Counted from the stretch's first letter, positions 1 through 8,401 are shown. The stretch: DNA of 49,443 nucleotides from Deltaproteobacteria bacterium (GCA_016928025.1 JAFGLN010000024.1:1-49443); one strand, 5' to 3'. Numbers and translations are program-made. The notes: generated by a model not told the origin, from the sequence alone.

Positions 1-2
1 CC

Positions 3-3000
3 GGCACGGGGACCGTCTCGATGTCCGATTATTATTACAACTATCTTTATGGTGCGACAGGATCCGAGGTTCTGACCAACGATACCGGCCATACCATTCA
101 AGGTTCTGGACATCTGGGCCATAACCAGATGGGCATTATTAACCAGGGCCTGATTCTGGCCAACCTTACGAATAATAATTTGAACATCAACCCGTATGAT
201 TCCCTTGGTCTGACCAACAGCGGCACGTTGCAGGTCAATGCGGGCAGCACGATGATTATCAATGACAATCTGAATAACTATACTTCCAATACCCTGAACG
301 GGGGAACCTACAAAGTTTACGGTACGGACACGGATCCCGGTACGATGCGTCTGCCGAGCGGATCGGATATCATCAACAACGCGGCCACGATCCTCCTGGA
401 CGGTCCCAACGCCAATCTCTATAACGGTGGAACAGGCACGGTCGACGCCCTGGCAAATCTCGCCGTCAATGACGGGGCGGGCCGCTTCACCATCGAAAAT
501 GGCCGAAACTTTACCACGGCCGGGGCCTTCGCCAATGCGGGCATGGTCCAGGTGGGCTATATGGTCGGCGACGCGAGCACTTTTACGACTACCGGCGCCT
601 TCACCAACACCGGCACCCTGCAGATGCAGGGAGGCGCCTTTGCGGCGGGAACCGGCGGCAGCCTGACCAATGAGACGACCGGCGAGGTCAACGGCTACGG
701 CACGATTTCCACACCCGTCCTCAACCACGGCCTGGTCCGCGCCGCCGGCGGTAACCTGATTGCCACCATCGACGGCCAGAGCGGCACCGTCCGTATCGAT
801 CCGGACGCGAGCCTCACGCTGTCCGGCGACAGCGACGCCGAGTATCTGATCCATAACGGCAGCACGGCGGACAGCCTGGCCTTGGGCGCCTACAACTTTA
901 CGGTCGACAAAGATTATACCAACGCCAATTTCGGTGTGGGCAACAGTTTCAACCGCCGGGCCAACGTCAGCGGTTCCGGTCAAATCATCGGCAACCATGC
1001 GGCCCAGGCCATCACGGGCGATGTGACGGACGGGACAACGTCGACCGTCACCATGGACCTCGGCAACGTCCGCGGCAATGAGTCCAAAACCCTGAACTAC
1101 CAGATCGCCAATACCGGCACGGGCGCGGACATCCGCGGCGCTGTTCAAACCGCGGTTAACGGCGGCAACATCACCGACAGCCGTCTGTCCGGTACGGGCG
1201 TCACGGCGGACAACTTCGGCCCCATCACCGCCGGCAACGATTCGGGCGATTTGGGCGTGACGTTTTCGGCAACCTCCGGCGGCGCACTGGACGGCCAGAG
1301 TATTGCCATCGTCAGCAATTTTGACAATATCACCACCCAGGTGATCAACATTAACGGTTTCGCTTCGGCCCTGGCCGAGGGCAACGCGACGCCCAACTCG
1401 CCGCAGCCCCTCGTGCTCGGCAATTTCCACGTCGGAACCACGTCGAATCCGAGCCGGAACTTCGCTGTCACCAACACGACATCCGGCGCCGGAGCCGAGC
1501 AGCTCGGCATCGCCTCCGCCACGGCCACCGGCAACTTCAGCGCCGGCAATAACCTGGGCACCGGCCTGATCAGCGGCGGCGCGACATCCACCGATGCTGT
1601 TACCGTCCAGGTCTCCGGCGGCACCGCCGGCATTAACAACGGCGCCGTCGCCATTCAGTATCTGACGGACGGCACCAACATCGATCCGACCTTTACGGCC
1701 CAGAACGCCAATTTGCAGAACATCGAGGTTCAGGCCACCGGCTACAATCTGGCGGTGGGAAGTGTCTTGCCTTCACCCATCGCACTGGCCAACCAGCGCG
1801 TCGGCGGGACGGCAACCCAGGCCTTGACCGTGGCCAACACGGCCCCGGCGGATGCCACCTATACGGAAACCCTTTCCGCCCAATTCGGCACCGACAAGGG
1901 TAACGCCGTCAATAACGGCGGCTCCGTCAGCGGCATCGCGGGCGGTTCCAGCAACATCACAGCCCTGTCCGCCGGTGTGGACACCTCGGTTGCCGGACTG
2001 CGCACCGGTACCGTAACGATCAACATGACCTCCCACGAGGTCAACGGCAGCGGTTTGGGCGATACCACGCTGACACCTCAGACGATCAACGTGTCCGGCA
2101 ATGTTTACCAGGTGGCCCAGCCGACCCTGGATTCCAACAATATCGTCTTTGCCAACCGGCGTGTCGGCGATACGGCCCAACAGGCCCTGACCATCACCAA
2201 CACCAGCGCCGCGCCGGCGGGATACCAGGAAGCCCTGAACGCCTCTTTCTCCGGGACAACCGGTGATGCACAGGCCGGCGGTACCCTGACCCAACTGGGA
2301 CAGGGGGCAAGTGACTCCACGAGTCTGATGGTCGGCATCGACACCTCAACAGCCGGCGCCAAAAGCGGAACGGCCGACCTGGCCCTGGCATCCGACGGGA
2401 CGGGCACCAGCGGCCTGGGAATCTTAGCACTGAATCCGCAAACGGTGACCGTCTCCGGCGCCGTCTACCGGTTGGCCGAAGCCAACACCATCAGTCCGGT
2501 CAACTTCGGCGTCGTCCATGTCGGCGATTCGGTCGAGCAGGCCCTGGCCATTTCCAACCTGGCCGTTGCTGACGGCTATTCGGAAAGTCTGAACGCTTTC
2601 TTCGGCGGCGTGTCGGATGCCCGGATTCTCACAACCGGCTCCATCAGCCTCCTGGGTGCGGGCAGCACGGACAATGCGAGCATGATCGTCGGCATCGATA
2701 CGAGCGCTGTCGGTTATGTCAACGGCACCGCGACGGTCAACCTCCAGTCCGACGGCACCGGAACCAGTGGACTGGGGATTGTGGATCTGGCATCTCAGGA
2801 CGTGGGGGTGACCGCCGACATCGTCACCGGCATGGTCGTTCGTTATGCCAATCCGCTCATCAACACCCTGCAGCCCGTCGATATGGGGAACGTCCGTATC
2901 GGAACCACCGCGGAAACGGCCCTGAGCATTACCAATAATGTCCCGAATGACGGCTGGTCCGAATACCTGATCGGCGCAGCCGGCACCACAACCGGCGGGA

Positions 3001-4388
3001 TTACCTCATCCGGCTCCTTTGCCTCCCTGGCGCCCGAAGCGACGGATACGACAAGTATCACCGTCGGGATCGACACCGCCACAGCGGGGGCCAAAACCGG
3101 AACGGCGACCATCGATTTCCAGTCCGACGGCACCATGTTTGGCGGCACGATTACGGACCTGGCGTCGCAGGACGTGTCCGTCCAGGGCGCTGTTTACCGC
3201 CTGGCCAATCCGACGCTTGATACGCCTTCGGTCACACTGGCGGCCCGCGTCGGCGACGCGAGTCCCACGGCCAATGTCGGCATGACCAATGCGTCGCCCG
3301 ACAGCTATACGGAAGGTCTGAAGGCAGGCATCGGGACGTCGTCCACCGGGTTTGGCGCCACCGGTTCGATCGCTAACCTCGCCGCTATGGCGTCCGACAG
3401 CTCGTCCTTAGCGGTCCATCTGGACACCTCAACGGCCGGCACCTTCACGGGTACGGCGGACCTGACTCTGTTCTCGACGGGAACAGGCACGACCGGCGCG
3501 ACGGATTATGCCCTGCCCGGTCAAAGTGTCGCTCTGGACGGCAAGGTTTACACCCCGGCAGTCGGTCAGATCGACAGCACCACCATTGATTTCGGGATCG
3601 TCCATGTGGGAGAAACGGTCTCTGCCCAGGCCCTCACTGTAAAGAACAACGCCGCCGTAACGGCCCTCAATGACGTCTTGACGGGAAGCTTCACCGGGTC
3701 GTCCGGACCTTTCACCGTCGGCGGCGATCTGGGCAGCGGGCTCGCGGCCCAGGCAACCGACAGCAGCAGTCTGACCGCCGCTGTCGATACCTCCACCGCC
3801 GGTGTCTTCAATGTGTCGGCCATGGTCAACTTCGCGAGTCATAACAACGATATGGCCGATCTGGACCTCGGCAGTGTCGGCATCGACATCATGGCGCAGG
3901 TCAATAATTACGCCGATCCGGTTTTCCAAAAGAATTCAGGTGACGGCGTACTGACCGTCGCCGGCCTGACCTTTACGCTGGACTTCGGCACGATCGTCTT
4001 CGACCATTCCGTGGAAGCCTATCTCAGCCTTTTGAACGATGTGGCCGGTCCCGCCGATCTGCTGAAAGGCACGTTCACCGATAACACCGCTGAATTCGGC
4101 GCTACGGGTTTCGATGCCTTTACGGATATCGAGGCCGGGGAAAGCCTCTATGACTTGTTTGTATCTCTGGATGCCCTGACCCTCGGCAGTTTTGAGGAAA
4201 GCATTGTCCTGCATGCCATCGGTTACAATGCCGGCGGCTATGAAGGCGCCTTCGACGACATCACCCTGATTTTGAAGGGCCGGGTCATTGAATCCGGCGG
4301 CCCGACCGTTCCCGAACCCATGACCGGCCTGCTCCTTTTGATCGGCCTGACGGGAATCGGTATCATCAGGAAAAGATTTACAAATTAA
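3..4388 (+). CDS. Giant PEP-CTERM surface protein with choice-of-anchor-type repeats (5' end outside window)
   Basis: The reading frame is open to the left edge (codons for GTGTVS precede the first ATG at 21), and the first visible residues read like the inside of a beta-helix adhesin, so the true start is probably upstream. About 1460 residues are visible. The first ~340 residues are Gly/Asn/Thr-rich beta-helix-like sequence of the kind seen in autotransporter adhesins. Then come nine related units of about 120 residues (choice-of-anchor D-like, each starting with a variant of F-x-x-x-x-V-G-x-x). The C-terminus is a textbook PEP-CTERM tail: VPEP, a hydrophobic stretch, then RKR, which is recognised by exosortase in species that export such proteins with exopolysaccharide. 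No exosortase gene lies in the window. A rho-independent terminator follows. The specific ligand or role cannot be read from sequence; a surface or biofilm-matrix protein is the inference. Confidence 0.85.
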   Translation, partial: GTGTVSMSDYYYNYLYGATGSEVLTNDTGHTIQGSGHLGHNQMGIINQGLILANLTNNNLNINPYDSLGLTNSGTLQVNAGSTMIINDNLNNYTSNTLNGGTYKVYGTDTDPGTMRLPSGSDIINNAATILLDGPNANLYNGGTGTVDALANLAVNDGAGRFTIENGRNFTTAGAFANAGMVQVGYMVGDASTFTTTGAFTNTGTLQMQGGAFAAGTGGSLTNETTGEVNGYGTISTPVLNHGLVRAAGGNLIATIDGQSGTVRIDPDASLTLSGDSDAEYLIHNGSTADSLALGAYNFTVDKDYTNANFGVGNSFNRRANVSGSGQIIGNHAAQAITGDVTDGTTSTVTMDLGNVRGNESKTLNYQIANTGTGADIRGAVQTAVNGGNITDSRLSGTGVTADNFGPITAGNDSGDLGVTFSATSGGALDGQSIAIVSNFDNITTQVININGFASALAEGNATPNSPQPLVLGNFHVGTTSNPSRNFAVTNTTSGAGAEQLGIASATATGNFSAGNNLGTGLISGGATSTDAVTVQVSGGTAGINNGAVAIQYLTDGTNIDPTFTAQNANLQNIEVQATGYNLAVGSVLPSPIALANQRVGGTATQALTVANTAPADATYTETLSAQFGTDKGNAVNNGGSVSGIAGGSSNITALSAGVDTSVAGLRTGTVTINMTSHEVNGSGLGDTTLTPQTINVSGNVYQVAQPTLDSNNIVFANRRVGDTAQQALTITNTSAAPAGYQEALNASFSGTTGDAQAGGTLTQLGQGASDSTSLMVGIDTSTAGAKSGTADLALASDGTGTSGLGILALNPQTVTVSGAVYRLAEANTISPVNFGVVHVGDSVEQALAISNLAVADGYSESLNAFFGGVSDARILTTGSISLLGAGSTDNASMIVGIDTSAVGYVNGTATVNLQSDGTGTSGLGIVDLASQDVGVTADIVTGMVVRYANPLINTLQPVDMGNVRIGTTAETALSITNNVPNDGWSEYLIGAAGTTTGGITSSGSFASLAPEATDTTSITVGIDTATAGAKTGTATIDFQSDGTMFGGTITDLASQDVSVQGAVYRLANPTLDTPSVTLAARVGDASPTANVGMTNASPDSYTEGLKAGIGTSSTGFGATGSIANLAAMASDSSSLAVHLDTSTAGTFTGTADLTLFSTGTGTTGATDYALPGQSVALDGKVYTPAVGQIDSTTIDFGIVHVGETVSAQALTVKNNAAVTALNDVLTGSFTGSSGPFTVGGDLGSGLAAQATDSSSLTAAVDTSTAGVFNVSAMVNFASHNNDMADLDLGSVGIDIMAQVNNYADPVFQKNSGDGVLTVAGLTFTLDFGTIVFDHSVEAYLSLLNDVAGPADLLKGTFTDNTAEFGATGFDAFTDIEAGESLYDLFVSLDALTLGSFEESIVLHAIGYNAGGYEGAFDDITLILKGRVIESGGPTVPEPMTGLLLLIGLTGIGIIRKRFTN
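1050..4060 (+). repeat. Nine tandem ~360-bp repeat units inside the giant PEP-CTERM gene
   Basis: Unit starts, judged from the motif LGNVRG / LGNFHVG / LANQRVG / FANRRVG / FGVVHVG / MGNVRIG / LAARVG / FGIVHVG / FGTIVF, fall near 1050, 1409, 1777, 2140, 2500, 2877, 3229, 3586 and 3979. Spacing is therefore 350-390 bp. Middle units also share a V-G-I-D-T-S-x-A-G motif about 75 residues in, and several end in V-x-G-x-V-Y-R-L-A. The last unit is the most divergent. DNA identity between units is modest, so the array is old rather than freshly expanded. Confidence 0.75.
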
Positions 4389-4415
4389 TCACAGCAGTCA
4401 GTCAATCATCATCAC

Positions 4416-4451
4416 AAAAATGGGAGCAATAAAAATTTGCTCCCATTTTTT
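4416..4451 (+). terminator. Rho-independent terminator after the giant PEP-CTERM gene
   Basis: A 13-bp perfect stem (arms 4416-4428 and 4438-4450, core ATGGGAGCA/TGCTCCCAT) with a 9-nt loop and a T run. It lies 28 nt after the stop codon and separates this transcript from the selenoprotein gene downstream. Confidence 0.9.
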
Positions 4452-4507
4452 ACTGACTGGTTCTCCCCTATCGTTTGAAACCTTATTTTCATGATAAATA
4501 TTAAGTT

Positions 4508-4536
4508 TTGCAAACCGGGCTTGCGTTTATTATAAT
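4508..4536 (+). promoter_or_regulatory. Sigma-70-type promoter of the ArsC-like selenoprotein gene
   Basis: TTGCAA (4508-4513), a 17-nt spacer, then a perfect TATAAT (4531-4536). The predicted transcript start near 4543 gives a leader of about 46 nt before the ATG at 4589. It lies just after the upstream terminator, so the gene should be an independent unit. Confidence 0.7.
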
Positions 4537-4588
4537 AACATCCTGATGTTTAAACATTTTCAACAGATACGAGGGAGGCAATGGGACC

Positions 4589-4936
4589 ATGAAAATTGAC
4601 TTTTACTGCCGGACGTCCTGAAGCACCTGCCGTAAAGCGAGAGAGTTCCTTTCGCAGAAGAAAGCGGCAATCAACGATCGGGACTTTTTTAAAGATCCTT
4701 TCACCCGTTCGGAGATCGAGGATCTGCTGCAGAATCGGCCAGCCGGTGAGATGTTTAATTTCCGCAGTCCCAGTTTCAAGAAGCTGGGCGTCGAGAAAGA
4801 CAAACTCAGCGAGGACGATCTCATCAGGCTCATGCTTGAAGAACCGCGTCTCATCCGCCGCCCCGTTGTCCGCATGGGCGGAAAGGTATATTTCGGCGCT
4901 GACAGCAAGGTCTTGGCGACATTAATGGACGGATAA
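4589..4936 (+). CDS. ArsC/Spx-family thioredoxin-fold protein with a probable selenocysteine (UxxC)
   Basis: The frame from ATG 4589 (SD GGGAGG about 10 nt upstream) to TAA 4936 encodes 115 residues interrupted once, by TGA at 4619-4621 (residue 11). Around it the protein reads TS-U-STCRKAREFL, so the TGA replaces the first Cys of the CxxC redox motif of Spx/ArsC-like proteins. The rest is intact and typical: a PFTRSEIEDLL segment, LSEDDLIRLMLEEP and then LIRRPVV, where the family places a conserved Arg-Pro. Total length matches the ArsC family (about 115-120). A SECIS-like hairpin follows the TGA, and the gene has its own sigma-70 promoter. I infer UGA is read as Sec, giving a UxxC redox enzyme; ArsC-like selenoproteins are known from selenoprotein surveys. 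Substrate (arsenate or a thiol-disulfide partner) is not determinable. An ordinary nonsense mutation or sequencing error is the alternative, less likely because the TGA falls exactly on the redox residue. Confidence 0.85.
4622..4669 (+). promoter_or_regulatory. Bacterial SECIS-like hairpin directly after the UGA codon
   Basis: Upper stem of 7 bp (GCGAGAG 4637-4643 with CTTTCGC 4649-4655, one G-U pair) closed by the 5-nt loop AGTTC; the loop has G at position 2 followed by U. The loop starts 22 nt after the UGA. A lower 5-bp stem (TGCCG 4628-4632 with CGGCA 4665-4669) extends it across an internal loop. This fits the known bacterial SECIS rule: small apical loop with a G in its first two positions, about 16-37 nt from the UGA, recognised by SelB. 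Confidence 0.75.
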
Positions 4937-4938
4937 CG

Positions 4939-5193
4939 AATCTCTCACTTTACGATGCCGATAACTACTGCCTCCTTCGCATTTATTATATTCCCCGTCC
5001 AGACTTGAAAACGGAACCGATCACTGCCCACAAGCCGCTGAAGGAATTAGGTACGTCTCCCCAGCAGGTAGGCTACCGCCGACAAGCGCAGGAACGGATT
5101 GTTCTGTTCGACTAAGCCGGTTTCCATGAGGCAGTTGTTGCCTATGTCTATATGGCAAACCGGGAAGCTTTGACTGCGATCATCGATAGTTGA
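4939..5193 (+). pseudogene. Possible decayed ORF fragment, unrecognised
   Basis: One frame is open from 4939 to a TGA at 5191-5193 except for a single TAA at 5113-5115. It reads like real protein (for example KPLKELGTSPQQVGYR before the stop and VYMANREALTAIIDS after it), and its base composition resembles coding DNA more than the AT-rich sequence that follows. There is no plausible start codon. I do not recognise the family. It may be the tail of a gene inactivated by mutation, or chance. Confidence 0.25.
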
Positions 5194-5315
5194 TCAATGA
5201 TATATCCAGAAGACCCTCCTGATTCGCCGACATTATATTAGCTTGAAAAACAACACGATTGATACATTTGCCGTCAAGGGAAAACAATAACGTAAACCAA
5301 TGGACTTTATGTTAG

Positions 5316-5332
5316 CGTCGGAATTTTTTACA
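5316..5332 (+). promoter_or_regulatory. Candidate activator site 1 for PEP-CTERM gene (17-bp motif)
   Basis: CGTCGGAATTTTTTACA. Matches the 17-bp motif shared by five sites in front of two PEP-CTERM genes. It differs from the consensus at position 1. Confidence 0.45.
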
Positions 5333-5422
5333 CATGCAGCAAGTCGAATATGGTATATATTTTATAATTATATTAGTTATTTATGAATATTTTAAAAAAG
5401 GTTGGTAGGGAACTTTTTTTCT

Positions 5423-5439
5423 TGTCGGAAACCTTTACA
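5423..5439 (+). promoter_or_regulatory. Candidate activator site 2 for PEP-CTERM gene (17-bp motif)
   Basis: TGTCGGAAACCTTTACA, 107 bp downstream of site 1 and in the same orientation. Confidence 0.5.
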
Positions 5440-5586
5440 AATCCACATCATCCGGCATATTATATTATTTAGCGCCATACCCTCTCTAGAACCCTGATGC
5501 ATGAGAACAAATCGTAATATCATTAGTTTCATTATTATTCACACGCCAATAGTCATATGGTATTGTTGACAGCCAGGCAGCCGACT

Positions 5587-5634
5587 TTCCATAAAACATT
5601 AATTATGCTAAGAAATAATTAATGTTTTATGGAA
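5587..5634. repeat. Perfect 19-bp inverted repeat with 10-nt spacer
   Basis: Arms 5587-5605 and 5616-5634 are exact reverse complements (TTCCATAAAACATTAATTA and its complement). There is no T run after it beyond the arm, so it is not a classical terminator. It could be a large operator, an RNA hairpin, or the relic of a mobile repeat. Confidence 0.85.
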
Positions 5635-5794
5635 TTGGATTCTGGGTCAAGACCCTGGATGAATGAACTTAAACGTCGATTTGCTAAAATCAGGATAAAA
5701 TCACAGATCGTTCCAATACCAGCAGGTTAAATAGGCGGCAAACAAATGGGTTAGTATAAACTTTGCCGAACCTGAAATTTCCCCAGAATTTGAT

Positions 5795-5811
5795 TGTCGA
5801 AATATCTTACA
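5795..5811 (+). promoter_or_regulatory. Candidate activator site 3 for PEP-CTERM gene (17-bp motif)
   Basis: TGTCGAAATATCTTACA. Its centre lies about 70 bp upstream of the -24 element at 5872, a usual distance for an enhancer-binding-protein site. Confidence 0.55.
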
Positions 5812-5871
5812 CTTTTTTAAATTAATTACACGGCTATGGATATTATTATAACAATATTGAGTACTTACAAT

Positions 5872-5888
5872 TTGGCATGCTTATTGCA
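5872..5888 (+). promoter_or_regulatory. Sigma-54 (-24/-12) promoter of PEP-CTERM gene at 6051
   Basis: TTGGCATGCTTATTGCA has the GG (5874-5875) and GC (5886-5887) dinucleotides separated by exactly 10 bp and matches the YTGGCACG-N4-TTGCW consensus except for one base. The predicted start near 5899 gives a leader of about 150 nt. PEP-CTERM genes of other bacteria are known to be RpoN-dependent with a PrsK/PrsR-type two-component pair. Confidence 0.75.
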
Positions 5889-6050
5889 ACAATACATTGT
5901 CTTGAGGTTCTTTTTTTGCATTATGGCTGAAAATTGTACATTCTTGCCAGCAAATTGCTGCTGGAAAATCTGATGGGCTTCAATTTGGTCGAAAAGAAAA
6001 TATTTTCCTAAACGAGCGAAAATAATAATACAAGACGAAAGGAGCAGATA

Positions 6051-6764
6051 ATGAAGATGAAAAGGTATTTAAACGTTAAAGGATCAAGTGTCGGAGAAAA
6101 AACAATGAAAAAAACGTTATTTTATCTGATATTGGTTTGCGCTCTGTTTTTGATAGACCCCGCCATGGCCACAACGATCAATATCCCTCGAACGGATGGA
6201 TTCGGTGTGATAAGCCAGACTAATTATTCCTATGGGCAGACATTCATGTTACAATCAGGCGATGATACTCAACTGGATGCTGCGGCTTTTTATTTTAATA
6301 AAAACAGCGCCGCAGGGGCTAATGTCACCGTGAAATTATCCCTTTATGAAACGGCTGATTTTGATCCGTATAATCCTAACAGCAATCTTCTTTTTTCCCA
6401 AAATATTGAAGTCGATTATTTTTTAACCAACTGTACCAAGTATAAATTGTACTCGTTTGGCATCACTGGCGTGGATTTAGCCATTGGAACGCAATATTCA
6501 TGGTGGGCAACATGGGTTAGCGGTGGCAGTGCAAATATTGGTGCGAACAAGGACGGTTATTATCCTTATGGAATTGCTCAATATTACAGAAACACTGAGC
6601 TAATAATCAGAGATTTTTCGCAATATGGCGATTATGATTTAGCCCTTAGCATGGAGCTTTCACCAAGCTCTGCTCCGCCTCCGATGCCGGAACCGGCTAC
6701 GATGCTCCTTTTGGGTCTTGGAATTGTTGGGCTTGCGGAGGTCAGGAGAAAAATAAAGAAATAA
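6051..6764 (+). CDS. PEP-CTERM sorting domain protein
   Basis: 237 residues. The C-terminus has the PEP-CTERM signature: MPEPATM, a Leu/Gly-rich transmembrane stretch, then RRKIKK. The mature region is Asn/Ser/Tyr-rich, with no recognised enzymatic motif; it resembles other small exported beta-rich matrix proteins. Two starts are possible. The ATG at 6051 has the best SD (AAAGGAG, 6-nt gap), but the ATG at 6105 (SD GGAG) directly begins a normal signal peptide, MKKTLFYLILVCALFLI with cleavage after AMA. The mature protein is the same either way. A sigma-54 promoter and three 17-bp sites lie upstream and a strong terminator follows, so it is a single-gene transcript. The protein is expected to be exported by Sec and processed by an exosortase encoded elsewhere. 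Confidence 0.85.
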   Translation: MKMKRYLNVKGSSVGEKTMKKTLFYLILVCALFLIDPAMATTINIPRTDGFGVISQTNYSYGQTFMLQSGDDTQLDAAAFYFNKNSAAGANVTVKLSLYETADFDPYNPNSNLLFSQNIEVDYFLTNCTKYKLYSFGITGVDLAIGTQYSWWATWVSGGSANIGANKDGYYPYGIAQYYRNTELIIRDFSQYGDYDLALSMELSPSSAPPPMPEPATMLLLGLGIVGLAEVRRKIKK

Positions 6765-6784
6765 ATTCACAGCACTCGTAGGAT

Positions 6785-6816
6785 AAAAGGCAGGGTCAGA
6801 AGACCCTGCCTTTTTT
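6785..6816 (+). terminator. Rho-independent terminator after PEP-CTERM gene
   Basis: 13-bp stem (6785-6797 with 6802-6814, core GGCAGGGTC/GACCCTGCC), loop AGAA, followed by a T run. It lies 20 nt after the stop. Confidence 0.92.
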
Positions 6817-6952
6817 AAGCGAACAAGAAAATGATTTTGATTGCGAAGAGTTTTTGACTTTTAAAAATGAATCATCCCGCACACCCGCAAGGATTTCCAG
6901 ATAATTAATCGTAGAGATGACATGTTGGCTGTTGTATGTAGAGAGTGGTTTT

Positions 6953-8401
6953 TCAGAAAGTTTTGTTACGGGCTTTTGCAGTCACGTTTCTTTGGCGAAT
7001 CCCAACGTAATAGACCAGAGCCTTTTTCAAAGCCGCCGCGGCACGGGGGACGGAGGGAAACGCCGGAATACCCATGTCCTGTAATGTAAACATGACTTCT
7101 CGACAAACGCTCTGCGAATCGGGCGTACAGAAGAAAACGGCTGTGATGAGCGGCTTTGAACTCGTCTTTTTAATCGATGCCAGAGTGTCCAGCGTCTCCG
7201 CCAGCTGTTCAGGACCGATGTTGCGCCCCGGCCGGGTGGACACGATATAAAAAATATTATCAATGTTGGCATCTTTAGCAAGAATGCCCATCACACGTTT
7301 CATGTCCCGGCGGACGGGACCCGCGGAATCGATCGGATTTCGATAACTGCCCCCAACCTTCAAGAAAAAGGTATCCAATTCGGCATAGGATTCTTCCGTC
7401 AGCTCGGGAACGTTGAGGCCGGCTTCGGCAAAAATGTCCGTCGAGATCACGGACTGACCGCCCGGACCGCCGGCGATGGCCATCCGGTTGCCTTCAACCG
7501 TCGGCAGAAAAATCAGCGCTTTGGTCGTATCGATCAGATCGTCCATCGTCAAGACATTGATCGCACCACATTGCCTCACCGCCGCTTCCCACAAATCCTG
7601 AGAAGCAGCCATGGAACCGGTATGCGATGCAATAGCCCGGCCCCCTTCTTCCGTCCGGCCCCCTTTCCAGATGATAACCGGTTTCTTCGCCGCCGCCGCC
7701 TTTAAAGCCGAAAAGAAACGGTTGCCGTTTCTGACCCCCTCGATATACATGGCAATGACTTTGATTTCCGGGTCCCGAGCAAAATAATCCAGGAAATCGG
7801 CCGAATCGAGGACAATACCATTGCCGTAGCTCACGGATTTGTTGATGGTAACGCCCTGCAGACGGGCTTCAAAGCTGAAAGATATGGCAATGCTGCCGCT
7901 TTGTGAAATGAATCCGACAGGACCGGAAATACCGTCATATTGATCGCCCGACTGTTTGATCCCCGCGGCGGGGTTGAAGAGCCCCATACAATTAGGACCG
8001 ATGAGATGGAAATTCGTTTTTTCGGATTTTTCAACGAGCTGGCGCTCCAACTGCCGGCCTTCTTCCGTGTCTGTTTCCGCAAAACCGGCGGTAAAGAAAT
8101 GGGCCGTTGCGACGTCCTTTTTGATCAGTTCATCCAGAATCGCCGGGGCGGCATTCCGGGAAACGGAGACAATGGCCAAATCGACCGGTTCCGGTATATC
8201 GAGAATACTGCCGAAAGCTTCGACGCCCAAAGCCTGTAGGTCTTTGATGGAGTCCGGATTCACGTGGACACCATACACTTTTTTTTTCGGCCCCGCCAAC
8301 TGCCCTCTGGTCCAGTCGTAATTACGCAATTTGCTGTCTCCAATGACCGCAACAACCCTTGGATGAAACGCCCTGTCCAATTTTTCGAAATCAACTTTCA
8401 T
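6953..8401 (-). CDS. NDP-forming acyl-CoA synthetase alpha-subunit-like protein (paralogue 1)
   Basis: 482 residues with the order CoA-binding Rossmann domain (residues ~10-105, FHPRVVAVIGDS), then two succinyl-CoA-ligase-like flavodoxin domains. The catalytic phosphohistidine is present (H260 in ASHTGS), as is the GPNCMG turn that precedes the ligase domain and FISQSGS. The protein ends at ~480, as in the alpha subunit of ADP-forming acetyl-CoA synthetases; the ATP-grasp beta subunit is neither fused nor adjacent. Family role: reversible acyl-CoA + ADP + Pi to acid + CoA + ATP. Whether this protein works with a remote beta subunit or does something else with CoA is unknown. Downstream of a ferredoxin gene on the same strand (152-nt gap). 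Two paralogues in the window (9828, 41811). Confidence 0.85.
   Translation of the reverse strand: MKVDFEKLDRAFHPRVVAVIGDSKLRNYDWTRGQLAGPKKKVYGVHVNPDSIKDLQALGVEAFGSILDIPEPVDLAIVSVSRNAAPAILDELIKKDVATAHFFTAGFAETDTEEGRQLERQLVEKSEKTNFHLIGPNCMGLFNPAAGIKQSGDQYDGISGPVGFISQSGSIAISFSFEARLQGVTINKSVSYGNGIVLDSADFLDYFARDPEIKVIAMYIEGVRNGNRFFSALKAAAAKKPVIIWKGGRTEEGGRAIASHTGSMAASQDLWEAAVRQCGAINVLTMDDLIDTTKALIFLPTVEGNRMAIAGGPGGQSVISTDIFAEAGLNVPELTEESYAELDTFFLKVGGSYRNPIDSAGPVRRDMKRVMGILAKDANIDNIFYIVSTRPGRNIGPEQLAETLDTLASIKKTSSKPLITAVFFCTPDSQSVCREVMFTLQDMGIPAFPSVPRAAAALKKALVYYVGIRQRNVTAKARNKTF

Larger units (their letters stand above)
5194..6050. other. Long AT-rich regulatory region upstream of the second PEP-CTERM gene
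   Basis: No convincing gene. It holds three copies of a 17-bp TGTCGRA-N5-TTACA motif, a perfect 19-bp inverted repeat, a short GGGTC-aa-GACCC palindrome near 5642-5654 and a sigma-54 promoter, each listed separately. Confidence 0.6.

Noticed and set aside
1145-3929. Long minus-strand open frames inside the giant PEP-CTERM gene (for example 1145-1654, 1773-2294, 3429-3929)
   Set aside because: They mirror the repetitive GC-rich plus-strand gene, have no SD or domains and overlap each other.
1777-3990. CRISPR or satellite array
   Set aside because: The ~360-bp periodicity is a protein repeat with strongly diverged DNA and no short identical repeats with spacers.
4596-4936. Separate 109-codon and 61-codon genes at 4596 and 4751
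   Set aside because: The first is an out-of-frame shadow, the second is only the C-terminal part of the UGA-containing ArsC-like gene that starts at 4589.
4589-4936. Simple nonsense pseudogene explanation for the ArsC-like gene
   Set aside because: The TGA lies exactly on the redox Cys position, a SECIS-like hairpin follows, and the rest of the frame, promoter and SD are intact. It cannot be fully excluded without sel genes.
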